Below, piece by piece: positions 56,626 through 64,000 of a stretch of 64,000 bases of DNA. The position numbers and the translations under genes were made by a program. Source of the DNA: Hippopus hippopus (Eukaryota; Mollusca; Bivalvia; Cardiida; Cardiidae); the NCBI GenBank assembly GCA_946811185.2, contig OX328096.1, positions 45,212,252-45,276,251 of the forward strand, read 5' to 3'. The notes beneath the pieces were generated by a model. That model was not told where the DNA came from and made no database searches. It saw only the letters and a list, made by a program, of their open reading frames with translations. The stretch's first letter is position 1. Every line of letters begins with the position of its first letter.

Positions 56626-58435
56626 TTAACCCTTTACCATGGGCAAAATTTTAGGCTCGAACACATTGAAGGTATTTACAGTCAATAATTCACATGTTTT
56701 TTCAAATGATAGTTGATTTTGACCTTGCATAGGTAGAAAAATATTGTGGGAAAAGGAGAAAATGCTGGTTACCAGCATTTTCTCCTTTTCCCATAATGTT
56801 CTTAAAAGGCTTCTTTCTCAAGGTTTTTAGCTCACCTGAGCACAACGTGCTCAAGGGGAGCTTTTAGGATCACCCTGTGTCCGTCGTTCGTCGTCCGCCA
56901 TCCATCATCAACAATTTCTTTAAACATCTTCTCCTCCTAAACCACTGGGCCCATTTGGACCAAACTTGGCTGGAATGTTCCTTGGGAGGTCCTCTTTAAA
57001 ACTTGTTCTCAGAATTTGATTCCATCAAAAACTCTGGTTGCCACGGCAACCAAATAGAATTTTCTAAGAAATTCTTTAAAAATCTTCTCTGAAACCGCTT
57101 GTCAGATTTTGAAATAATTTCACAGAAATGTTCCTTGGGTGACCCTTTTCAAAACTTGTTTGCGAAATTTTGATCCGTCGAAAAACATGGCCGTGGCAGG
57201 GGGGGGAATCTCCTTGCGTCAAGTGGTGTCAACAATTCTTTAAACATCTTCTCCTCCTAAAGCGCTCGGCCAATTTGGACCAAACTTTGCTGGAATGTTC
57301 CTTTGGAGGTTTCTTTTTAAAAATTGTTCACAGAATTTGATTCCATCAAAAACTCTGGTTGCCATGGCAACCAAATGGAATTTTTTAAGAAATTCTTTAA
57401 AAATCTTCTCCTCTGAAACCGCCAGTCAGATTTTGAAATAATTGCACAGAAATGTTCCTTGGGTGACCCTTTTCAAAAAGTGTTCGTAAAATTTTGATCC
57501 GTCGAAAAACATGGCCACGGTGGAGGCGGGCTGTTTGCATTCTTTAAAAATCTTCTCCTCTGAAACCACTGGTCAGATTTTGAAATGATTTCACAGTAAT
57601 GTTCCTTTGGTGACCCTTTTCAAAATTTCTTTGCATCGTGCGATGTCAACAATTCTTTAAACAATTTCTTCTCCTAAACCGCTGGGCCAAACTTTGCTGG
57701 AATGTTCCTTGGGAGGTCCTCTTTAAAAATTGTTCACAGAATTTGATTCTATGAAAAACTCTGGTTGCCATGGCAACCAAATGGAATTTTCTAAGAATTT
57801 TTTTAAAAATCTTCTCCTCTGAAACCGCTGGTCAGATTTTGAAATCATTTCACAGAAATGTTCCATGGGTGACCCTTTTCAAAAATTGTTCGCAAAATTT
57901 TGATCCATCGAAAAACATGGCCGTGGTAGGGGAGGGCCTCCTTGCACTGTTTTGACTTAAAGAAATTCTTTGAAATTCTTTTTCTCTTAAACCATTCGTC
58001 AGATTTTGAAATAATTTCACAGAAATGTCCCTTAGATGCCCCTTTTGAAAAAATGTTAGAGAAATTTTGATCCGTCAAGAAACAAGGCTGTGGTGGTGGG
58101 AGGCTATTTACACTATACAGACATGAAGAAATTCTTAGAAATTCTTCTTCTATGAAACCACTAGTCAGATTTTGAAATAATTTCACAGAAATGATCCTTT
58201 GGTGCCAAATTATGCCCCTTTTTTGAATTACAATTTTAACTTAATATCCAGCACCCAACAGCCAATTGTTGGCACCCACATGCAGTGCTCTTGTTCTTTT
58301 TATTGAAGTTATTGAAGAAAAAGTTTTGGAATAACAAAAAAAAAATGGCTATGGTCTACTCAAATATTCAGGTGAGCGATCCAGGACCATCTTGGCCCTC
58401 TTGTTTAAACTTGGAATCGTGTGGTAAAGGGTTAA
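56626..58435 (-). mobile_element. TTAA palindromic MITE split by a 1.6-kb hairpin-head element
   Basis: Left part TTAACCCTTTACCATGGGC through the intact palindrome to about 56825. The right part resumes AAACTTGGAATCGTGTGG and ends GGTAAAGGGTTAA at 58435. Without the insert it measures about 230 bp. Confidence 0.9.
56825..58405 (+). mobile_element. Hairpin-head element, AGCTCACCTGAGCA head with a different core
   Basis: Head AGCTCACCTGAGCACAACG with GTGCTCAAGGGGAGCT, then CGTCGTTCGTCGTCCGCC. The core is built of repeated AATCTTCTCCTCTGAAACC, GTCAGATTTTGAAATAATTT and AACTCTGGTTGCCATGGCAA blocks (five or so rounds), unlike the 145-bp core of other copies with this head. Tail CAGGTGAGCGATCCAGGACC then TCTTGGCCCTCTTGTT. 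Confidence 0.8.
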
Positions 58436-58774
58436 AAGAAAATAATCCACATAAGTTCATGTTAACTTTATTTAACATTTTTAGAAATGCTTCTGTAATT
58501 ATCTGTCAACAGTTAAATGTAAAATGGCAGAATGAAAAAGAATAGCCAACAGCAATTATAGATTAGGTAATTTCAAATTTTATTTTTATGGTGTTCTGTT
58601 GAGACTCTTAAGCAAATTCAAGTCTATTTCTGCAATTTTTCGTTGCTTGACAAAATTTGAACTATCCTGATAGCTGTTGAAGCAAAAAAAAAAATACATT
58701 TTTAATACCTATTTTTTTTTATAAAACAAACTGACCAATGGACAAGTTAATGGGATTTATTTTTGTGTTAATAT
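58436..58774. other. Sequence without recognisable feature
   Basis: No feature recognised. Confidence 0.5.
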
Positions 58775-59000
58775 TTAACCTTTATAGCACCAAATAAACC
58801 CAATGGGCATTACTGGTATAGAAATAAGACCCAAATAACTGCAGTTTAAAGGTTGCCCTTGTCTATAATGTCTCAGCAAAGTAGGCACTATAGATTAAAG
58901 GTCAGACTGCATGTTTTGTGCTATTTGATCTTAATCTTTACTGACGGCAAAAGGCAACTGAAGTTGCTCTGGATTAATTGTGATAATTATGGCTGTTCAA
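58775..59000. mobile_element. Second TTAA foldback MITE family, diverged copy
   Basis: TTAACCTTTATAGCACCAAA at the left; arms GATTAAAGGTCAGACTGCA and TGTGCTATTTGATCTTAATC. The right end is not defined. Confidence 0.5.
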
Positions 59001-59216
59001 CAGAATGGAAGGAGTTAGAGGAAAGTGGGTTAGCTCAGAGAAAGGTCACCAAAGTTTCCTTCACCCCAGAACCTACCAGACATGAAGGTACCACAAAACT
59101 GTGTGATCATTTAACATTAACTCACCACCTCCTGAAATAGATCTATTTGTTGCAGAAGATTTTGGGTCTAATGTTGCTTAATATGGATGACCAACTGGAC
59201 AGAACAGGCTTTATTG

Positions 59217-59441
59217 AACAACTCTTTACCAAACAACAAAATTTGAATCTTATCCAGATTGAGACCATCTGAAGATGATAAATGTGGCTCAAATGATGGG
59301 ATAAGGGTTTCAAAGGGTAGAAACCATGGTTGGAAAAGGAGAAAATGCTGGTTATCACCATTTAATCTTTTTCCCACTATGTTTTCAAAACACTCTTTAC
59401 ATAGTATCATTTAATCACAGAATTGTTTAGTAAAGGATTAA
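59217..59441 (-). mobile_element. TTAA palindromic MITE, complete diverged copy
   Basis: AACTCTTTACCAAACAACAA at the left, TTAGTAAAGGATTAA at the right, centre GAAAATGCTGGTTATCACC. Confidence 0.82.
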
Positions 59442-59682
59442 TATAGGCAAAAACATTTGCTAGATAAATTTTTACTTTTTGCAGCATTGTTTTCAAAAGT
59501 GGTTTGTAGCACAACACAAACACAGTATGTAATCTGCAGGAGGTGGTGAGTTTATTCCCTTGATTTAAATAGTAGCATCCACACCCTGGAGATGGTTTCT
59601 TTATCAAATCTTACCTAATAGTAACTAATAAATTTAGTTGTTTTTGTGATTTGGTCTCTAACCCATAACCATAAGAATTGGA

Positions 59683-59923
59683 GTTATGCCAATTTACTAC
59701 ACAATTCCATGTTTAACGGCCCTAATGGAGAAAACTTGAAAACATTATGGCAAAGGAGAAAATACTGGTAACCTACATTTTTCCATTTCCCACAATGTCT
59801 TCCTCCGTATCATCACAGACAGATAATTTCAATTCAGCCATATTTACTTTTTCCTTAGCAAAAAGCGATCTTCCAAAGAGGGAGGGGGTGTTAAAACTTT
59901 GAATTGTATGATGAAGGACTACA
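59683..59923 (+). mobile_element. TTAA palindromic MITE, diverged copy
   Basis: TTATGCCAATTTACTACACA at the left, AACATTATGGCAAAGGAG and complement in the centre, right end near GTATGATGAAGGAC. Confidence 0.7.
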
Positions 59924-59924
59924 A

Positions 59925-60410
59925 GAAACATTTTCATCTCCTCAACTCTTCAGCAAACAAAACTGTTTGTTCATGACTTTTAAAAGTATTTCTGGAAAAG
60001 GAGAAAATATTGGTTGCCAGCACTTTCTCCTTTTCCTGCAATGTATTCTTCTTCTTTCAAAGACAAGCCGAGCCCCGGTAGCTCAGTTGGTAGCATGCAG
60101 GACTTGAGAACAGGGGGTCGTGGGTTCGATCCCTGGCCTGGCCAATTTCTTCCTGAGGATTGATGATAGATTGTTATGTGGGAGAGCAGCTAGTGGCTTG
60201 AAAAGAATATTGTGCGGAGTACTGGTACAAGAGACTCCAGGAAAGCATGGATAGGTGCACTGGCTGCCATGATATAACTGAAATAATGTTGAAAACGGTG
60301 TTAAACACCATATAATCAATCGATCAATCATTCAAAGACAAATCTGCCCAGTTAAACTAACTTTAATTTATCATCTTTAAATGCTTTCAATATGGTCAAG
60401 TAATTAGTTC
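59925..60410 (+). mobile_element. TTAA palindromic MITE interrupted by a SINE
   Basis: Core TGGAAAAGGAGAAAATATTGG with complement at about 60030; TTCAAAGACAA precedes and follows the SINE. The right half continues ATGCTTTCAATATGGTCAAG. The ends are eroded. Confidence 0.72.
60067..60330 (+). mobile_element. tRNA-derived SINE with perfect 11-bp target duplication
   Basis: A box in GGTAGCTCAGTTGGTAGC, B box GGGTTCGATCCC, body with TGTGCGGAGTACTGGTAC and AATGTTGAAAACGGTGTTA, tail ATCAATCGATCAATCA. TTCAAAGACAA at 60056-60066 is repeated exactly at 60331-60341. It lacks about 45-50 bp of body present in the 34956 copy. Confidence 0.92.
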
Positions 60411-60419
60411 TGAAAGACT

Positions 60420-60480
60420 AAGATCATTTTGAATAATCCATACAGCCTGGTCTTGATCTACACTGGTCAAAAAATGGCCT
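60420..60480. repeat. Second palindromic family core fragment
   Basis: AGATCATTTTGAATAATCC and CCTGGTCTTGATCTACACTG are diverged arms of the GATCAGACTG foldback. Confidence 0.4.
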
Positions 60481-60563
60481 TAGCAATGATAATGTTCAAT
60501 CGTCTGTGTATAAAAAGGCAAAAAAGAAGCAGCCTAATGAGCAAAACTGATTCTGTCCTTTAT

Positions 60564-60780
60564 TTAACTCTTTACCAAACAATCCCTGGTTTTTACGAAG
60601 CCTTTTGAAAACATTGTTGGAAAAGGAGAAAATTCTGGTAACCAGCATTTTCTCCTTTTCCCACAATGTTTTCTACCATGCTGGAAACAAATTTCAATTT
60701 TTGACTTACGGTTATTTTTTCGACTGCAAGTGCTTTCATTTTGGACCAGTCTAAAATTTTGTTGTTTGGTAAAGGATTAA
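60564..60780 (+). mobile_element. TTAA palindromic MITE, complete copy
   Basis: TTAACTCTTTACCAAACAAT at the left, TTTGGTAAAGGATTAA at the right; nearly perfect palindrome around AATTCTGGTAACCAGCATT. Slightly short because about 15 bp is missing in the left half. Confidence 0.9.
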
Positions 60781-60889
60781 CAAAGTTGTTTTATCACTAA
60801 TCTGTAAAGGTGTATCGTTTGCTGTGGATAGAATTGATTAGAATTACAAGAGATTAGTACCTGGCATCATTGAAAACATCTGCCATATA

Positions 60890-62210
60890 CGAGGGCTGTT
60901 CGATATGTAATGTGTATTGTACCACAGCGCGATAACGCTTTGCACGATTTCGTGGATGATGATACGCTTGAATAGCTCTATTCAATACCTTTCCAACGGT
61001 ATAAACACGAGCCTTCAGCTCCACATAGTGTTAAACTTACAGTCATTTCAATAGAGCTAGTCGTTGACCACTGTTGTAAAAATGGTTGGGAAACGGATTA
61101 AGAATATTGAAGAAATTAGAGCTTATATAAAAGTTTGCACAAAACTCGGTCATTCGGTAATGCAGATTTTTACTGAATTGGGGGAAGTTTATTGGTCTGA
61201 TAAGGTATCTTATGAGACAGTTCGTAGTTGGAGAAAGAAATTTCTGACTGGCACAGAGTCCGTTAAAGATGCAGCAAAATCTGGCCGACCTGTGACTTTA
61301 ACAGGCAAGGCAAATGTCTCAAAAGTCAGGGAAATAATTGAAAGTGATGGCAGATACACGATTCGTGATATTGCCAACGCTGTTGGCATATCGCTATCGC
61401 GGGTGCATTTCATTTTGAAGCGTATTTTGAAAGTACGAAAGATTTCTGCCAGATGGATACCTCATATATTGACAGGAGTACAAACCGCTAAGCAATTGCT
61501 CAAAATGTTTCCCAAATTCAATCAAAGACAATTTGCAGACATTGTTACTGGTGACAAAACATGGGTTCACTATTTCGAACCAGTAAGAAAAATTGGAAAC
61601 AAAATATGGCTAACTAAACACGGTAGAAGGCCTGTAGTTGCCAAAAGAAGCACAAGCACAAAGAAGGTTCTTTATTGCATATTCTTCTCATGTGATGGTA
61701 TAGCCGTACAAATTCCGGTGCCGAAGGGCAAAAGAGTTACAGGTCGGTATTACCGAGATGTTATACTAAAAAAGGTCAAGAAATATTATCTTAAACGACG
61801 CCCTGTGTCAGGATTTAGGCATGTTCGTCTACTTCATGATAATGCTCCATCACATACATTTGAGCTTGTGAAGCAATTTTTGTAGTCGGAGAAGGTTACC
61901 ATCTTGCCACACCCACCATACTCTCCAGATCTAGCCCCATGCGACTTTTTCCTTTTTCCAAAACTTAAAAAGTTCTTATCTGGTCGTCGTTACAAGTCCT
62001 GACAAGCCCTTGGCTCAGCCATCAGTCATTACCTCAGAGGTCTACCTAAATCAGCGTACTGTGACGCATTTCAGAAATGGATTCAGAGATTGAAATTATG
62101 TATTTCAAACCACAGAGAATACTTTGAAGGGATGTAATGTTCATTTCGCTATTTGAGTCGAATGCTTTTGAGATATCGTACAATACACATTACATATCGA
62201 ACAACCCTCG
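60890..62210 (+). mobile_element. Full-length mariner (DD34D) transposon with TIRs and TA duplication
   Basis: The element is 1321 bp. Its ends are inverted repeats of about 32 bp that differ at one position (CGAGGGCTGTTCGATATG at the left, the complement of CATATCGAACAACCCTCG at the right). It is flanked by TA on both sides (60888-60889 and 62211-62212), the mariner target. It encodes one transposase frame on the + strand, broken by two stops (see the pseudogene entry). The near-identical TIRs indicate a fairly recent insertion. It sits about 110 bp downstream of a TTAA MITE. Confidence 0.92.
61082..62137 (+). pseudogene. mariner transposase, DD34D, two in-frame stops
   Basis: The frame from ATG 61082 to TAA 62135-62137 spans 351 codons, the normal mariner length. 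Visible in order: an N-terminal helix-turn-helix region (residues ~5-60, with V-R-S-W-R-K-K-F), the linker G-R-P-V-T, a second helix-turn-helix (IRDIANAVGISLSRVHFIL), the WVPHxL-type motif as W-I-P-H-I-L, the first catalytic Asp in V-T-G-D-K-T-W, the second in HDNAPSH, and the third in SPDLAPCDFFLF. Thirty-four residues separate the second and third Asp, defining DD34D. A TAG at 61883-61885 lies between the second and third Asp, and a TGA at 62000-62002 lies after the third. No frameshift is seen. The copy is therefore inactive in cis but might be mobilised by an intact relative. An alternative upstream ATG exists at 61064. Confidence 0.9.
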
Positions 62211-62619
62211 TACCTTAATGGAAATTAGATTCCCAAACAATTTTACAAATTCTTATGATCAAGCTGCCATTTCATTACTTTATGAACATTCATTTTTTAG
62301 CATCTACAGCAGCATGAGACATTCATATACAGTATGACAAACAGCTAAAATAAGACGCTTGTTTTCATGATGAGTGACATCTTAAATGTCCCCTGGGTCT
62401 GTATTTACCAATCACTCTTGAGATTTTTGGTCTGAAGAATTTTCTTGATTTCAAAGTAATACAGTTTCTGAATGGCTAAACCAATCATTTTAATAAATCA
62501 GAAATTGTCTTACTTTCTTGAGAATTAAACTTTGAATGTACGAGTAGTGTAGATTAGTTATTGAATACAGACCTAGGTCAAACACATGGAAAACCTGAGT
62601 CGACTTCTTTTGTCTTGAA
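62211..62619. other. Sequence without recognisable feature
   Basis: Flank of the mariner; no feature recognised. Confidence 0.5.
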
Positions 62620-62700
62620 GCTAACCATGTTTGAAAGCATTGTGACAAAAGGAGAAACTGTTCATAATTATGAATCTGTTTTTGCCACAATGTTTTCACA
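62620..62700. repeat. TTAA palindromic MITE core fragment
   Basis: GAAAGCATTGTGACAAAAGG pairs with TTTTTGCCACAATGTTTTC around CATAATTATG. The outer parts are lost. Confidence 0.55.
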
Positions 62701-62764
62701 TACATTCCTATATCAAATCAAAAGGAACCATATTCTGTGAAAAAGTGGTTTAACGTATCTGCAA

Positions 62765-62825
62765 AAAGTATCATCCAGGTCAGCCTGCACAGTCGATGCA
62801 GGCTGACATGGGACGAAACTTTTAG
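62765..62825. repeat. Short hairpin repeat GTCAGCCTGCA/TGCAGGCTGAC
   Basis: A perfect 11-bp stem with loop CAGTCGA, followed by ATGGGACGAAACTTT. It recalls a widespread mollusc repeat and is distinct from the GATCAGACTG family. Confidence 0.55.
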
Positions 62826-63079
62826 CTACTGATCAAATTTTTGCATGTGTAAGGACCAGTCTATCTCATGATTCAGTAGGTTGTTAGACAAAATGGATAT
62901 TTATGGATCCATAATTATGTGATGACTTGCTTTGTATAATATATCATGGAGATGCATTAAACCCCCTTCTGTCAGAGTGCCTCTTGTTTCTTTGTTGTTG
63001 TTTATATTTTCAAGGATAATGTTCAAGTAGAGCTGGTGCAAAGTTTCATTTTTGTCATAATAGTGTACTGGTTTTCTAA

Positions 63080-63237
63080 GGATTAGGGATGGGGGCATTT
63101 TCTCCCTGTTTAACACAATGTTTTCTACTCATTCAAAGACAAAATAAATTCCAACATTTGAAACAATAATTGTATGTCTTATGAACTTTCTTTCAATATG
63201 GAAGAGTTTAAAATTATGTTTGTTGTACAGAGTTTAA
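63080..63237 (+). mobile_element. TTAA palindromic MITE, right half
   Basis: GCATTTTCTCCCTGTTTAAC through ACAATGTTTTCTACTC, CATTCAAAGACAAAATAA and CAATATGGAAGAGT to GTACAGAGTTTAA. The left half is absent. Confidence 0.65.
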
Positions 63238-63918
63238 CCCTTACAGTGCCAAGTATAATGACTATTTTCAACTGCACATACATGTATTCATACAGACCAA
63301 CATTCATATCTTTGCCACCCTTGTTTTCAGTGTAATATACCCATTATGAATTTCATCTTGCACATATTTGACATACCAAGCATTGTGTGACATTAAGTGA
63401 CATCATTTTATACTTCTTTCAGAAAACTGAATTGTGTTTTACACATGAAAATTACAATGTGTGAATATGTCGTTTTCCATTTTTTTATCTAAAATTTGTG
63501 AAATATCATTCGTTGACTATGGAGATAAAATTTTATTGAGATCGATCCACAAAAATGTCATTAAACTTGCTAGAGACTCTCCTAATGACAGTTTTCTACT
63601 CTCATTTAGTAAAATTTTGTCTCAAATGCCAACTTGTCAGATCCTGTATATCTCCAAACACATAGTAACTAACAACTATAAACCACAAAGATTGAACCTG
63701 CTTGTCCAAGTAAATAAGTAGAACAGGTATTTATTTAATTACCTATTCAGAAATCAAACTAAATTCTATGACATTAAAATGTTTCAGTTTGTCATTCTAG
63801 CCAAATGTCTCAACATTATGAGAATTAACATTAGCCATGTGCTTTTCATCAAAAGAAACGTGTTTTGTGACCCATGGTATGCTTTACACCCCTTTACTGT
63901 GGATGATTCAACTATTCA
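63238..63918. other. Sequence without recognisable feature
   Basis: An 86-aa frame at 63461-63721 has no motif or splice context I can support. Confidence 0.5.
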
Positions 63919-64000
63919 GCTCTTTACCAATTAATCTCATGTTTTAAAGGCCCTGAGCAAAAAAGTTTTTTGTAAACACTGTAGGAAAAGGATAAAATGC
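63919..64000 (+). mobile_element. TTAA palindromic MITE, cut by the window edge
   Basis: AGCTCTTTACCAATTAATCT, then AAACACTGTAGGAAAAGG and ATAAAATGC at the edge; the left half of a family member. Confidence 0.75.

Noticed and set aside
60067..60140. Functional tRNA gene
   Set aside because: A and B boxes are present, but the stems do not pair properly. The sequence continues into a shared SINE body with an ATCA-type tail and a target duplication.

Overview
This is a eukaryotic window: AT-rich, intron-dominated and packed with interspersed repeats. Bacterial gene order, operons and ribosome binding sites are absent. Several repeat families (heads such as AGCTCACCTGAGCA and CTGGCCGAAGGCCAG, tails such as GGGCCATCATGGCCC) are ones I associate with bivalve mollusc genomes, so a bivalve is my best guess. 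That is inference from memory, not from a database search.

Gene content. The only convincing gene runs on the + strand and is represented by four widely spaced coding exons: 4975-5340 (366 nt), 10547-10636 (90 nt), 38976-43907 (4932 nt, a giant exon) and 51332-52321 (990 nt). All four start after an AG acceptor and end before a GT donor. All begin and end in phase 1 and all are multiples of three, so any one can be skipped or included without breaking frame. The products are acidic, Ser/Glu-rich, presumably disordered segments with recurring D-G-T-x-(V/I)-K cores. This fits the alternatively spliced C-terminal/giant-exon region of an invertebrate ankyrin (compare UNC-44 and Ank2). No ankyrin repeats, ZU5, UPA or death domain lie in the window; they would have to be encoded outside it, so the ankyrin assignment is probable, not proven.

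Repeat landscape. Introns (1-4974, 5341-10546, 10637-38975, 43908-51331 and 52322-64000) are filled with non-autonomous elements. (i) About three dozen copies of a ~230 bp palindromic MITE flanked by TTAA, with CCCTTTACC termini and a ~60 bp central palindrome; TTAA plus CCC/GGG ends suggests a piggyBac-type origin. (ii) Two further TTAA-bounded foldback families. (iii) Long elements with a hairpin head, a tandem core of ~145-175 bp units and a shared GGGCCATCATGGCCC-type hairpin tail; these resemble Helentron-derived 'pearl/HINE' elements. (iv) Four copies of a tRNA-derived SINE, one with a perfect 11-bp target duplication. (v) A complete-length but stop-interrupted DD34D mariner with near-identical 32-bp TIRs and TA duplications at 60890-62210, and an internally deleted mariner relic at 7103-7908.

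Nesting gives a relative history. MITEs are hit by MITEs (50361-50807 and 54753-55223), by SINEs (30809-31353 and 59925-60410) and by hairpin-tail elements (18563-21683 and 56626-58435). A SINE also interrupts a tandem-core element (34186-36140). Sequence outside these features holds no coding or RNA gene I can support.
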